Assembly: GCA_009103225.1 (NCBI GenBank) | Contig: RHPI01001715.1 | Coordinates: forward strand, 918,426 to 982,425 | DNA length: 64,000 nt | Source of the DNA: Chlorokybus atmophyticus | Lineage: Eukaryota; Streptophyta; Chlorokybophyceae; Chlorokybales; Chlorokybaceae | Direction: 5' to 3' | Shown: positions 1 to 12,395 of the stretch, in pieces | Position numbering within the stretch: position 1 is the stretch's first letter | How the letters are laid out: every line of letters starts with the position of its first letter | Position numbers and translations under genes: made by a program | Notes under the pieces: model-generated | Told to the model about the DNA's origin: nothing | Seen by the model: the letters and a program-made list of their open reading frames with translations, nothing else | Database searches by the model: none

Positions 1-149
1 GGACGGGGGGGGGCTTTGTTTGTAGGGGGGGTGTTCAGGCAAATACGGTATGTTGATGTACTTACGGACGGCTCTTTCCACCGACAGCCGACGGGCGCCT
101 AAATCCACGTAAGCAGAGGTCGCAAACAACCAGCACGGTACTGGTTGGT

Positions 150-320
150 ATGTACCAGTCGGTGTATGAAAGCAATACAATTGCAGCATGGCAACATTTC
201 AAGCTTGTAACATTACAAGCTTTAACATCTGAACGTGGATTTTAGAGTCCAAGTTGGGAGAAGCAACTAGCTAGCGTTAGACCAAAATTCCTCAGCGAGT
301 AGAGATCTAATTGTTGAGTT
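150..320. repeat. Left direct repeat of the kangaroo-like element
   Basis: The segment at 250-281 (core AAGTTGGGAGAAGCAAC) recurs in the same orientation at 20690-20722, with two substitutions over about 32 bases. Similarity continues more weakly upstream around a shared ATGAAAGCAA and an ACATCT block. The pair brackets gag, RT and recombinase and is therefore read as the terminal direct repeats. Confidence 0.65.
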
Positions 321-715
321 GTCGTTTTATATAAATGCATTGGCTAATTACCTTTGCACCCAAAGTATATTAAAGTGTTTATGTAGGAACAGAGAGTAAG
401 CTTGCATTGAGCTCTCCCATACCACAATCAGATATAATTTGGCACTATGCATCGTAGTGACGATAGTGTGCGCAGGCAAGGGACTTTGCTGCTCACAAGG
501 AGATGGAAGCTGCTCGACTACGGGTGCAACGAGGTCAAATTGCCGTAAGTTACATGCAAGCGCGCGCGAACATTCAATCATCAAGCATTGCTCGCATTGC
601 AAGAGGTTGAGCGCGTCAGCAGCTTTGCCATAGCACCGGCAACGCAAGCACGAAGAGATAGTTGCTGGCGGGAGTTTTTGCAGTTTTTTGAAGCACTGCA
701 TATAACTCACAGCAG

Positions 716-1575
716 GTGACCCCTAGCATCATCACCACGTATATAGCTGGGCACTGGACGGATGTGCACATTGCTAGTGCGCGCAAGCGGGGGCGTGATT
801 GGCAACCGAGGATTGCACCGGCTAGTGTCGAGCAAGTTCTTAAGCAGCTGAGCAATGCATTTAAGTTACGGGAAATGCCAAGACTATGGAGAGATGTGCG
901 CCAAGGCAACCCATGCCAGTCATATGCTGTTACTCGATTCAAAACGGGCTATGCCAAGCTATCAACACAACAGGGTGTACAGCCATTACAGCTACCCCGC
1001 TCACAAGTGAGGACATGCAAACGCTTGTAAAGTACTTCACACAGCTTCTGCCTGCCAAAATTCCAAGGCCCATTACATTCCAAGTTGCCAGTTGCTGGAG
1101 AGAATATAGTCTCGGCATGTTCTTGTGGTCCACATGGCAAAGAGGGCGCACGCACGCACGCGGAAGATCTTCGTATAATACAAGGGCGTTTGCCAGCAGC
1201 AGTACATATCTGGAAAAAAACTATAGCAAGGGGGGAGTTCCAACCATCTCTATTAAGAACAGTCAACTACCCTGCCAGTTTTTGTATGTACTACAATGGT
1301 ATCTAAGTGCCATGCAAGGAAGCCCTTTCGCCATCAGCAGCGGGCCACTGGTCAGGCCTCTCGCACAAAGTCGCAAAGAGTAGGTGAACAAGCCCATAAA
1401 CTATGACTGTACTTATCACGCCTTTGTCAAGCATTGCAAGGCATGCAACATTTACCGGCCGCACCTGGGGTTGCACTCTTTTAGACAGGGAGCAGCTTAG
1501 TATGCTCTACACTGCAGCGATAACGGACCCCAGAAGAGATACAAGCACAAGGATTGTGGAAACAACCTGAGAGCA
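716..1575 (+). pseudogene. Tyrosine recombinase of the kangaroo-like element
   Basis: The product would catalyse integration of the circular DNA copy of the retrotransposon. The N-terminal part (716 to about 985) has the helical SAM-like region of algal YR proteins, including SARKRGRDWQPR and a GYAKL segment. The catalytic part continues after a frameshift near 985-1000 with PLTSEDMQTL, a WQRG box and the HSFRQG motif (the H-x-x-R part of the active site) at about 1473-1490. Two in-frame TAG codons (1381-1383 and 1498-1500) interrupt it; the second follows HSFRQGAA. The terminal tyrosine is not clear. It is encoded on the plus strand and converges on the minus-strand pol gene. Confidence 0.6.
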
Positions 1576-1763
1576 TGCAATTGTACTTGTTGCAAATAAG
1601 CTTACCTCCTACTGCACCAGAACCACTTGAAAATGATACATGCCAGGTTAATAGTGGAGGGCGAAACTGGGCACTTTCTTGAACCATTCACACTTGTTGC
1701 GCACTAGCATGCGTTGCTTGATGGGCAAGGCCATGAGCGAGCCAGCATATAGCAAATTCTAGC

Positions 1764-2640
1764 TCAATGACGATTGCATGGTGGCGCCAATGCACTAACA
1801 TTGCCATGCTTCGTGTAGCATAGCAAGCGGAGGATGACACCAGACCAAGTCACCCCCCAACTCTGCGAGCACTGCGCACCAGTCCAAGGAAAATGCATTG
1901 CCAATGCTACCAGGCATAGGCAAAAACGAGAAGTAAGCATCTGTCTTGGCATTCCATTTCGTCGCAAAAACATTGAACACTGGTTTCCACGCCCGTCATC
2001 ACGATGTTGTAACTTCCTCGCACAGAGACCAATCCCTCCGATCTGTGAATTTGGGAAGCCTGTCTTCAAGTTTTAATTGCCGTCGCGGCTCCCATATGCA
2101 CAGCTATATCCTTTTTGCAACAGATATGCCACAATCGTTGTAATGCTTACCGTAGTGCCGCATGCCCTGCTAAAGATTGCTGCAGCATGCGCACCGCCGG
2201 CTGACGGTCTCCCACACTACGCACAATAGCATGCTGCAGTTGCGTACGCGTGCGCACAAACTCAAGAACGGCCGCAATGTATGCGAGCGCCTCTTTCATC
2301 GGGGGTGGCAAAGTCATCTCAAATTGAGAGAAGTTGCAAATCAAGTGTGGCCTGGGGCTCGTGGCACCCCACCCAATAGTGCCCGAAGCATGAACTTTCA
2401 GCTCCACTGCGGTGGGAGGCTTCCTCCATGAATTGCCGTTATACTGAGGGAGACATGCCCTCACCCATGACATGAAACTCTTTAAGTCCGCTGAGGTTGA
2501 GAACACCTCAGCCCGATCTACAGCTCCACTCAGCAGTTGGTACAAGCGCCTAGCATACAAGTACGTAGGGGCGAATGCCAGCTTGATTGCCACCAACTTG
2601 CTAGTAATGCGCACCATGGCTCGCTTCGTAACTGTACATT
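1764..2640 (-). pseudogene. RT C-terminus and RNase H of the kangaroo-like element (distal half)
   Basis: Read on the minus strand from 2640, this piece begins with an RITSKLVAI...LYARRLYQLL block, typical of the DIRS-type junction between RT and RNase H. It continues with ELKVHASGTIGWGA (first RNase H acidic region), and then NVFATKWNAKTDAYFSFLP and DLVWCHPPLAML near 1980-1795, a conserved block downstream of DIRS RNase H. An in-frame TAA lies at 2147-2149. A one-base shift and two adjacent TGA codons lie near 2000-2050. It is the direct continuation of the RT fragment at 16697-17540, from which element A separates it. Confidence 0.65.
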
Positions 2641-2655
2641 CGTCGCTAAATGTTT
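2641..2655 (+). repeat. Left terminal inverted repeat of element A
   Basis: CGTCGCTAAATGTTT matches, with one gap and one mismatch, the reverse complement of the right end. It is preceded by TT, the proposed target-site duplication. Confidence 0.6.
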
Positions 2656-2769
2656 CCCCTGCCGGCCGGCTAAATATTGGCAACGGCCGTGCACCTGAAG
2701 ATACTTACTTTGACCGTCGTGGCTCAGTCTACCCGCAATCTCGATACAGGGACCTGAAAATAACTTCCT

Positions 2770-3240
2770 AACAGACCCTTTCCGTTACAATTCAGTCTTT
2801 AACAGTTGACTATGCCTAATTAACAGGCACCTGCAAATTACACATCAGTCTTACTTAAGTGACTCAGCCTATATGACATGCACCTGCAGGTTATACACAA
2901 GTCCAGTGCAGGCGACTGAGCCTAATTCACAAGCATCAACTAGGTAATTGTCGACAAGATAAGGCATGTTTCAAGCAATTGAAGGTGACTGATGCCTAGT
3001 CGTCGTTATATGTATTTGCATAGGTTGAATACATGCGACTGTCATTAACTGCCAGCATCATTATGTGCCTGTGCTGTGTACAGGTACCTGAAATGTGTAC
3101 AGTGTCTCTCAGTCACTTGCCAAGGCTTGTAGTTCGAATATGTGACTCGAATGCCTGCAATTGTGTTGTATATCATAGGGATGCTAGTTTTTACATGCAT
3201 GAGCATAATGACGATTGATTGAGCTAGTTTAAGATGCACA
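2770..3240. repeat. Degenerate subterminal repeats, left end of element A
   Basis: A motif like TGACT-n-GCCTA recurs about every 50-60 bases (near 2806, 2860, 2910, 2987), together with GCACCTGCA blocks. Related GACTGA and GTGCCTGAGCC words occur in inverted orientation at 16640-16680 near the right end. Subterminal motif arrays are typical transposase-binding regions. No gene is seen here. Confidence 0.4.
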
Positions 3241-3304
3241 CAACACTAAGTCACAAAAGCCTTGCAGCTGTGTACATTACCAGCTAAACGGACTACCAAC
3301 TGCG

Positions 3305-4980
3305 CTACAGCTTCTCTCCATCATCGCCTTGCTCGTCATCATGGAACAAAGCACCACGTGCTAGGGCCTGTAGAGGAGACTTCGGAGCTTTCTCTTCCTC
3401 CTCCTCAAACGGTTGCGCCAGCCATTTAAATGCCGCTTCTGCCTCAGCGAGCGGGTTACGAGCAGATGTCTCTTGCGGCCGGCGCCGATTTGGATCTTTC
3501 AGGTAGTCAACATATGATGCAGTGCGGCGTTTCACAAGGGTGAATGGCTGGAGGGCTGCGTACCGTTGCCTCATCTCCCGCTTCATTGACATGATCATGG
3601 TGTTGTTTTCGCTGAGGTACTCTTCATGTGTGTCGATGCTGGCAGCTAAGACAGGGTCTCCATCCTTGCCCTTTGAAATGCGCTCCACCTGTGTAGTTTA
3701 TAGGCATGTTTTAGTGGCATTGAAAGCCACTATTCATTGCAGCGCGTCTGCAAGCCTGTAGATTGGGGCTACAGCATTCCTAAATAGCTAGTGATACAGT
3801 TCAGAGTGCTCACCGTAAGCAACAGGTATGCGAGGTGGTTGACTGTCAGCTGCCGGCGACCAGATGTAGTGACGGCGTAAGCTAGAATAGTGCCTGCGAC
3901 TTACTTTGGAGCACGTTGCGCACCTGGGCTTTTTGGGTGTCGGGGTCCATTAGGGCGTTAATGTGCCTGATTGAATTAATTACAATAGGCGAGATGCGTA
4001 CGTGTGTATGGAGGCTGAGTAAGAAGGCAGTGTAGCATAGCAGATGGTGGTAAGGGACCCAACTCACTTGCGCTTGTTGCTGTTAAACCGTGTCCACTTG
4101 TACTCCTTTTCAAGGACATGCTTGATCTTGGTGATGTTCTCAGACCGGACCTGCGTAGCTTTCTTCAAGGCGACACTTCAGTGGAAGGGGCACTCCTTGT
4201 GCGTCCAGTACACCTCATAAATTTTGGCCGCATTGGCCTCGTCGTTATGGTTGAAGCCAACTACTTGTCACAGGCAGGTTGGTCAGTGTTACGGTGCAGT
4301 GAGGTCATGAAGCATTCATAGCACCTGACACATGACGTTTCAAATAGTGTCATCCTTGGGATAAACGTGGCTCTCTACCCAGTGGCCGTTTACGATTTCA
4401 ACGACGGCATCTCGCAAATGCTGTCCACAAAAGAACAATCCGTTACACACAGTGTTATAGTGTCACACAGTGCTTACCTTGTTGCAAATCTTCCACTTGC
4501 TCGGGGAAGGGTTGCTGACGGCTGAGGTTGCTACGTCACGGCCAAATGCGTTTAGGGGTTTCAATCGACCCTCTGCAAGCACTACCACGTGAGTCATGTT
4601 GCCAGCAATAAAAAATGCAACCCTCACAGTTGAGCAAGAAGAACAATGTGCACAGTGTCTCCAAAACGCATGCAATGAGTCATTATGTCGAAAGAAGCAA
4701 GCATTAAAGTTTGAAGTTCAGCAAGAAGCAACATGCGCAGTTCGTCCAGAACGCATGCATTCTAGCTTGCCCTTGCGACTGCGGTGTCAGGTGGAGTTGT
4801 TGTAATGGGCTGGGCGTTAGCGCGGGGTCTTGCTGCGATTCGTTGGCCAAGAGTGGCTGCCGCAGCTACTAGCAGCGGCTGTTGGTTGGCAACGGTTGCC
4901 TGGTTGAACACAGAGGGCAATGTGGACTTGGGGCGCCGACCTCCACGACGAGGTGCACCTGCAGATGGACCACGAGGCAT
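3305..4980 (-). pseudogene. Multi-exon gene of unknown function, decayed
   Basis: The start codon at 4980 opens an alanine/arginine-rich, probably disordered N-terminus (MPRGPSAGAPRRGGRRPKS). Further plausible exons are near 4609-4480 (ends at a GTAAGC donor), 4435-4345, 4255-4085 (contains GFNHNDEANAAKIYEVYWTH and KIKHVLEKEYKW), about 3960-3890, and a last exon 3690-3305. The last exon is charged, ends in an acidic patch and has the segment RQRYAALQPFTLVKRR. TGA codons interrupt the third and fourth exons. I do not recognise the family. Its position near the left end of element A suggests an accessory or DNA-binding protein of that element, but this is inference. Confidence 0.45.
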
Positions 4981-5156
4981 CTTGCTAACTGCTAGTCGGC
5001 TGCTTAGCTAATGGTGGCGCCGTCGCATCGAATGCGGCCGCCGCCAGGTGGCCCGCCCAAATGTACGAAGCGCGAAAACGAAAATGAGGCGGTTTTGAAT
5101 GTCGAGTGTCCCGCACTAGAGTTGCACTTGTAGTGCGTCCTTCTCTCCTAAAGTTG

Positions 5157-5320
5157 ATGGTACGACTTATGCATTCGTACCATCCATGCTTCATACAACA
5201 AAAGGTAACAATGGCTTGGGCGTAACATTAATGGTACGACATAGGCATCTTTTGTTCAACCCCAGCCATTGGCGTATAATGGCTTTGTCGTACCATCCAT
5301 GGTATGACAAACAGAGGCAT
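5157..5320. repeat. Inverted GTACCAT/ATGGTAC motif cluster, copy 1
   Basis: Four or more copies of TGGTACGA or its complement TCGTACCAT lie within 160 bases in alternating orientation. The same motif clusters at 9660-9785 and 14985-15150, all within element A. No coding potential is seen. Confidence 0.5.
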
Positions 5321-6400
5321 TGCTCGACCAGCTGTAATGGGAGTTAGCGTGCACTCACCCAAACAGCTTCATTAATGGCCGGATGATGGCGCGCAGGGGC
5401 ATCAGGTTGATGACGGCTCAAATGTCAGGCATAGTGGACCTGGGTGCGATTGGAAGGCGGAAGACCAGGAGTAGGAGGCGGCAGCGGCACACATCTTGCC
5501 AGAGGTTGTGGTGGTAAGAGGTCAAGCAGCAAAGCCAGCTAATACTGGACGCCACGTCATAGATTATGGTAAGCGTCATCAATGTGGCTGTCCAATATGC
5601 AGCACCAACATTAGACAAACCAGCAGGCAACCCATTAAGGACCATCTTTATATAGAGAGCTGCTTGGTGGCTCACTTTCTGCAACAAGAAGTGGATCAAG
5701 AGCTACAATCTTTGGAGCCCCTTGTTAGAACCATGCGGGACTAATTGCGACTGTGGGAACAAGCATAAAGGAATGCAGAGGTACGCTCAACGGTCACATG
5801 CATTTCCTTACTAAAGCAAATTTATTTCTGGCGCAGTCCATGTGATACATGTAGCGTGGCTGCAGGCCTCCACTATTCACCCATACCCGCCCCATAGTCA
5901 AGCTGACATTGCGGAAGCCATAGCAGATAGATAGAGCTGAGCGGCGGTATGTTGTTGCCAATCTCGCTGTGCATGTTGACTGCATGCACCTCCAATGCAT
6001 GCCTAACTTTGCGTGCTAGGATGTGCGTGAGCGTGCGAAGTCGCGCGCGCGTGCCGAACGAAGTAGGCTGGGTTTTAGCACAGAAGCGCGTGGCCATTCG
6101 TCCGGTATTCAACCAGTAGTGCATCAACTAGCAATGACGCAGTCCATGCAATCATTCGTGCATCAGCTAGCAATGCCGCAGGTGACCATTCGAAGCAACT
6201 AACTAATGACGGTGTGACGCAGTTGATGATTGCAATTGCAGTGTCGCAAGCATGCAGCTCACCCACATGTGATTGGTTAGCAGCACTACAGTGCACTTGG
6301 TCCTGTTGGAGCTCTTATGCAAGCCTAGATACAATCCCATCAATTGGTCCTTCAATCCCACTTGCTGATGGGCGTGGTGGCAATGCGGCATTGGTTTAAC
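5321..6400. other. Noncoding stretch upstream of the OTU-like gene
   Basis: I see no supportable gene. There are short repeats of the type CATCAACTAGCAATG/CATCAGCTAGCAATG near 6121-6180. The interval probably contains the promoter of the following plus-strand gene. Confidence 0.3.
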
Positions 6401-8189
6401 ATGCATGTTGGCCTGTTGAATCCTGACATGTCCATTGAGGCAGTGGCGCATCCTGTGCCCATGGCTCACGAGCTCCGTGACGAGTCCGCGATTGAGGGTG
6501 GCAGGGAGGATGCACCCAATATCACCTTGTCAGCCCCCATGGCTTCCCCTGCTCCATGCAGCCCACGGGCCATTGAGGTAAGTCGATGTCTTTTATGCTT
6601 GTGCCTTGGTAACAATGCATTAGGCACTGCATAAGCTTATATTCGTTCTTTGCAACATTGCCAGCCATTTTATCCTGGGTCCTATATACAGCCCTCCTTA
6701 CTGCATGCACAAGTGGTCTCACCTGCCGCACCTGCTCCACTTGCAGCCAGAGCGCATCCAACTTTCGCGGCACCAGTCCTTCATGCACTACCGTCTCCTC
6801 CACGAGCAGCACTAATAATTGCGGGGCAACAATCCTTCTTGACGCAACGGCGAGACCACAGCACAATGCAACAACCAATGTGGCTTTTGCACCTACCTTA
6901 CCCCACCCGCTGCAAGTTGAAGCCGGCAGTCTGCCCCAAGCTCAGGTACTTTATCAGTTATTGTGACTCTTGCCGTCGACAATTGGACACACCATTTGAG
7001 TGCTGTATGCGCATGCAGCAGGGGTCATCACCGGCCATCGAGTCATTAGAGGAGCTGGCCGCAACCCGCATATGGCCATTAGTCATGCTAGGCGGCCAGC
7101 TCGCCTCATATGACCACTTCAATGCGCCAACGAATGGTAAATGCTTCTACCATTGTGTGTTTCGCGCCAAGCTATCCGTAGCGCAAAGTGTCCTGGATGA
7201 TCACAAGTGCCCCAACTCGAGCAGATTTTGGGCCATGCTGAACACGCTAAACGACGACGGCAGGGGGGACACTCTCCGCAAAATCACCGCTAAGGCTGTC
7301 GATGCAGGCGTGGCGAGCGGAATCTTAAACTTCTGCAGAGCCATTGATATCATCGATGCCGCGGGAGATGGCGTAGTATTACGACAAACAGCCTGCGACC
7401 ATGTTGCCTGATGTCAATTGCAACATTGAAATAGCCATGGCCAAGGTGCGACAGATCGTGCGGAGAAAAGATGTGTATGTGGAGCACCTGCAAATGACCA
7501 TGTTTGCCAACAAGCTGAGCTTGTTGTTTGGCTACGTGACCGTTCAGCGCGAGCATAGGGAGTGGGTGCCACGGCCCGGCAGCGCAGTTTGGGTTGGGAA
7601 TAAAGAAGCTCCCAACTCACTTCTGGTGGTGGGCAACACTGCTCCTGATGAGCCAGAAGCACACTTTTCGCTCCTCAAGCTTGCAAGCACTGAACAATGG
7701 TATTGACCTATTCATGAAGTGCCACCGGAGGTAACAAACCTGATCGGAGAGTGGTGGAATGGCGTTGCCAATCCCCCGCTACCACCGGCTGCAACATAGG
7801 GTGCTGCACCAACGCCTCAGGCCTCACCTTTGTGTGCTAGGCAAGAAGTAGCCGACTGTTCTGCACATCCTGCCTCCCCTCAACCACGGCCACAGGCTCG
7901 CAACAACTCAGCACCCTCCCTTCCTGCTTTGAAGACTTACTCGCCACCGTACTTCGACCATCCGGAGGCATCTCCATTAAGAAGCAGCGGTAGCTCGCCC
8001 TCTCCCTTTAAGCTTGCCACATTAATCCCAGCCTGTTTTGTTGGTAAAGGGATTGATCGAGGTGTCCTGAAAGCTGCGCTGAAAGACAAAGGCCACATGC
8101 TCGACCTCATAAAGCAACATGAGGTCGTGGAGGAACGGGAGGCAACAAGCGCAAGGCTGTGGAGCAAAAAGATAACGCCTTACCTTTGA
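6401..8189 (+). pseudogene. OTU-like cysteine protease, element A copy
   Basis: The likely start is ATG 6401. The first exon ends at a GTAAGT donor after 6577 and the next begins at 6665 after CAG, both in phase. After a proline-rich N-terminus comes the OTU-like active-site block NAPTNGKCFYHC (about 7126-7160; family consensus D-G-N-C). A second block carries YVEHLQM and the histidine block PEAHFSLL near 7660. These align with the element B protein (YADQLQV, PSAHYMSV), so the two are paralogues. A frameshift near 7400-7415 and a TGA at about 7704-7706 break the gene. A tail continues in the same frame to 8189 past TAG 7797-7799. OTU proteases remove ubiquitin from substrates; activity here is doubtful. 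Confidence 0.55.
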
Positions 8190-8545
8190 GTGACAGTGCC
8201 ACGGAGAGCGCTTGCCATGATGTGCAAGTTGACAAAAAAGAAAAAGGTTGTTGAAACAAGGGACGCTGACATGACGAAAAAAATCAAAGGTGAGGCTTCA
8301 TTACAATGTAGTTAGAAGAAGCACAGCGCCTTAAAGCCTCATAGGGGTTCACTGTGTGTCCTGAGTAGGAACAGGCGGGTTTACAGCGTCATGTGGCTGC
8401 TCAGCATCGTCCGAAAAAATAGCCGGTGCGGCGGCACGAGCTGCCTAAGCTTAAAGCAGCGACGCGCAGACGCTTTGAGGGGCTGACTCGTAGTGCAAAT
8501 GATTTGATCGCCCTACAATACGCTTAAGACGCGCTGCATCACCGC

Positions 8546-9150
8546 ATGCGGCATGCCTCGAGGTGGGTGACGAAAGAATGCAATAAGTGGGAGCAAACGC
8601 GGAGAGTGCGGTCTAAACAGACCTCTGGGGATTGGCTGTGGTTGGAACCCGAACACAACATGGCCATCCGTAGTACATTGTTGCCCCTCCCCGTCCTCGA
8701 TATGATGGTGTTGTTGCTGCCGCAACCCAGCAATGTGCAAGAGCTATCCGCGGAGCAGAACTTCGACCTGCAGCAACATATGTACCTGTTGATGTCGACT
8801 GATGCGGGTCGAGATGTGTGCCACTACCTGAGCAAACATACTGGGCGGCAAGTAAAACCATTGGAGCTGTACTTGGCATGCTTTGGCTGCCAATGGCTGT
8901 ATGTCACATGGCACATCGAGCGAGCTGATTCTGTGGAAGTTCGACGAAGATGGCGATGCGGGCGATCATACGAGTTACGATAGCCATGTCGAGGGCCTGG
9001 ATGAACGCATGCTGGACGAGACCACCAAGACCACCAAGTGGTGTATGGCGGCAAATAGGCGTCAGGTGATTGAGAAGGCAGTGGAGCGTCATGCTGCGCC
9101 ATTTAGATGGGAGTCGCGGCGCCTGCAACGCGATAACAGAGTTTGATGGC
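8546..9150 (+). pseudogene. Unidentified ORF in element A
   Basis: An open frame from 8546 carries segments such as GDWLWLEPEHN and MSTDAGRDVCHYLSKHTG. Near 8930 the sensible sequence moves to another frame (LWKFDEDGDAGDHTSYDSHVEG) and runs to 9147, so there is a frameshift or an unseen intron. No family is recognised. It lies between the OTU-like and methyltransferase-like genes on the same strand and may be a third cargo gene or the tail of the OTU gene. Confidence 0.35.
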
Positions 9151-9659
9151 AGAGGCAGCTTGCACACCCGCGTGCACCATGCGTGCCACATTGTTGCATT
9201 GAAGAGCCCACCCCCCAGCGGATGGGGAGACGCGCTGTTGCAAGCAAGCGATGTGCCATGTCTGCATTATATACCAGCAGAAGCACGTGGCAAATAAATC
9301 AAAGGAGCTACAAGCGTGTCCCATGTGCAAGCAACCTCACCCGTTTTGGTCGCCACGCCTGCTGCAAGACGCCAATGTGTCGGCGGTGATTTGGCCCCCG
9401 CCTTGATGACAATTGTGCATGTATTGTAGTTTTGTGTTGAACACCTGTGAACCGTGTAGGTACAAGTATACTTGCAGCATGGTGCATGGTGCACCCGAAA
9501 TCTGCTGTTGTCATAAGCATTGGCTGTACATATGTATGATGATTGCCCCACGCATGAGTTGGTGCATGGCTTGCATACCTTGATGTTCAGAGCGTGGTTG
9601 ACAGCAACAAATACAGGCAGCGCTCTGGGTTCCATGGGATAACAGCGCAGCATTACTCT

Positions 9660-9785
9660 ACGATCGTGGTAGTAAGCGAGTATCCTTATACTGAAGTACC
9701 ATCAATGGATGGAGTACCATTCATGTTAGTGTGGTACCATGCATGGTACTGTAATACCGTCCATGGTACAGTCGTGCTTCTTGAA
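9660..9785. repeat. Inverted GTACCAT/ATGGTAC motif cluster, copy 2
   Basis: Six copies of GTACCAT or ATGGTAC-type words are packed within about 100 bases between the two cargo genes. Its internal position means the motif is not purely terminal. It may be a promoter-proximal element or the scar of a smaller insertion. Confidence 0.45.
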
Positions 9786-9925
9786 GTGTGACTCATTTAG
9801 GGTTCGTAAGCTAGCAACCCTGAATTGATGCCCATACCCTAAAGTGTCGCTCAGTTTGTGGGCAACCGTGCTGATTCATATTTTGCATAATGTAGGCGGC
9901 AGCAGTTGAATGCCCCTCACTTAAG

Positions 9926-11603
9926 AGACCATGCTTGGTGTGCCCACAATGCAATGCTTACGTATGTGCCAATGGCCGTAGGCAGCAGATGCGAGCACAC
10001 TTGACCGAATGCCAGCGAGTGCAGACAGTGTGCCACGGTTTTAGTGCTGCTTGCTGGCACCACACCACACACAATGTCGACGCGTTTGGCTCCCGCCTCG
10101 GCAAAGTGCTGTGCAAGGAACGCGAGTTTTTCCATTGCGTGTGCGAACCGTGCTCGCGCTCATGCTTTGAGTGGCAAGGGGAACCCATGCGCTTCTTCTT
10201 CACATGGACAACACCGGGAGATGTGGTTAGTGGACAGGTGGTAGATGCTGTGGAGGTATACTGGCAGAGTGAACAGCGACGTATCACTGCATGTTATGTT
10301 GGGCGTATGCTCATTTTATGCATGTTGAAGCTATTGTCGCGATTCAGAGCAGTCTTCCACGGTGTGGGTGTGGGCACTTTTACCCCTGGCCGCTATAGAG
10401 GAGGCAGACCATTGACAGTTGAACAGCGCACGTTAACTTGAGATGCGAGCAGCTGATCGGTGTGAGTGTCATGGTGCATTGGCCGCTGGATGGGGAATGG
10501 TATGCAGGCGTTGTGGAATCATTCAAGCAAGTGTCAATTCAGCATCGCTTCTTGGCATGCGATTGAGGACGCATCATATATGCATGGTGCAATGAAAAAT
10601 GGCTTTGCAGGGCAGCACCGTATAATATTCGATGACGGTGATCGACCACAAACCATCAACGTAAAAGGGCACAATGTATTTGCGTACACATTAGTTGACG
10701 GGGCACGCCATGTTCTTCACGCCGGAGGGGAGAATGTCAGTCGCAAAGTAAGCCCGGACGGCATCATTGCTAGTCCATGGCCAGCACCACGGCTAGCCTT
10801 GACCACATACACGCCATTTAACAACAAGCTTGGATGCACACGCAAACCAAGGGCACTCAACCTATTCTGCGGCGGTGGCGGTGCCAGTGTTGGTCTATAT
10901 CACGCAGGCTTTGATGTGACCGGGATGGACATAAGTTTCTCCTCCTTTGAGTACCTGCTGCCCTTTATACACCGCGATATATGCACTTTGAGTGCAAGAG
11001 AGCTGAGCGACTACGAGCTCATATGGGCCAGTCCACTATGCCAGGCTTACTTAGGTGCTATCCCGGCACCTTAACGGGCGGCACATGGCACATCCTAGAG
11101 ACACCAAGCCAGGTCAAGTTTGTGATGAGAATGTGCCAAGAGCAGCTTCCTCATTCAAACCCAATCTGTCCCTTTGAGGCACGATGTTTGGGCTATCAAC
11201 TTTTCGACACCGTCTGTTTGGAACACAGCCAATGGTAGCTACCCCAACAGCACGCTGCTCGCACGCGGGCAAAGCGGTTGGACTGCTATCGCCGCACCTG
11301 TCCGCTAGCGCGAAGAAGACAATTGTGACATCAAACGCGCCACAGCAAATGTACCCGGTCTATGGCCTTCAAAGCACCAGGGGCGGCATTGCTGCATGGC
11401 AAACAGCGATGGGCGTGCCATGGATGACCTTGGCCGTTATCATAGCGAATTTAGTGCCTCCCGCAATGGCGGAGTGCATAGGGCGTCTCATGCTTGAAAC
11501 AATGGATATGCGCTGTGACTACCCTCCTGTGTTATGGAGCTATGAGGCTGGAGTGTGGTGCACTGTATTGATGCTTAATGCCACACGGCTGACTGATTAT
11601 TGA
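9926..11603 (+). pseudogene. Zinc-finger / Tudor-like / C5 cytosine methyltransferase, element A copy
   Basis: Order of parts: a CPQC...HLTEC zinc-finger-like region (about 9938-10020); a Tudor/agenet-like piece with VMVHWPLDGEWYAG (10469-10510), split by an intron ending at 10610 and continuing GQHRIIFDDGD; then C5-MTase motif I (NLFCGGGGASVGLYHAGF, about 10860-10915) and motif IV as SPLCQA (about 11030-11046; usual form SPPCQ). An ENVPRA motif VI appears in another frame near 11128, followed by GTMFGLSTFRHR and the C-terminal recognition block up to DYPP. TAA 11072-11074 stands where the element B paralogue has Gln (CAG). A TGA replaces the cysteine before GTMFG. Several frameshifts make it a pseudogene. 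Confidence 0.65.
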
Positions 11604-12395
11604 ATGTGGCATTTAACATTCCATTGTGGTGACAGTTGTGCAGTGACAGCTGCCCGGTATTGTACACGTCCACATGCAAAAGTCTTAGCTTACGATTAGC
11701 AATGCCTAACTGGCTGATATGCTCCAAACTCAGAGTAGTGAGACAAGTACATGTGTCACGTGGCAGTGCAGTGAACGTTCACCCGTTACTTGCCCTCATG
11801 TACACGGGCGCTGTCCTTGCCAGACATGGGGAGCAGCTGGACAATGCCTTTTACTTGCTCCAGAGTTACGACATCGAGATGTGGACGCCCTCGTCGCTTT
11901 TCCATTTTAGAGCAATGCACTTTGCGTCGCTCGTCACATTTAGCTTCGTGTATCAGCGGACAAACACTACCTCATTCCACACGCGCTCGCCGATACCACC
12001 CCACACCACCACGCGCAAAAAAAGGAGTGCCTGAGCCCACCACGTCACATTCACACCGTCCTCATCACCTCGCATATATAATTGTAGGGAACCAAGGCCG
12101 CCCATGGAACATCCCAGTTGCGCGCGCCATGCTGACTCCTGATGTCGTGTACACCGCTGCGCCTCCGTTCACCACGCGAACAGCACGCCACCCGTTGGCC
12201 AACTTCAGTTACTCCCTCCTCAACCAGCTATCCGGTGGCAGGCAGCTTGTCGGCGAACAGAGTCTTCAGGGCGACTTGGCGGCTACGAGCAGAACCGCTC
12301 CAGTACGAGCCGGTTTTCATCCTTGTCGGCACATCCAACCGAAGCAACTTGTCCGTCTTCTCCGTTACAGGGATCCACGACCATGCCATCCTCTC
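11604..12395. other. No clear gene between methyltransferase and transposase
   Basis: Open frames on both strands are short and unlike known domains. The minus strand may still hold a degraded 3' end of the Plavaka-like transposase, since plausible peptide continues a little beyond 12396. Nothing further can be supported. Confidence 0.3.
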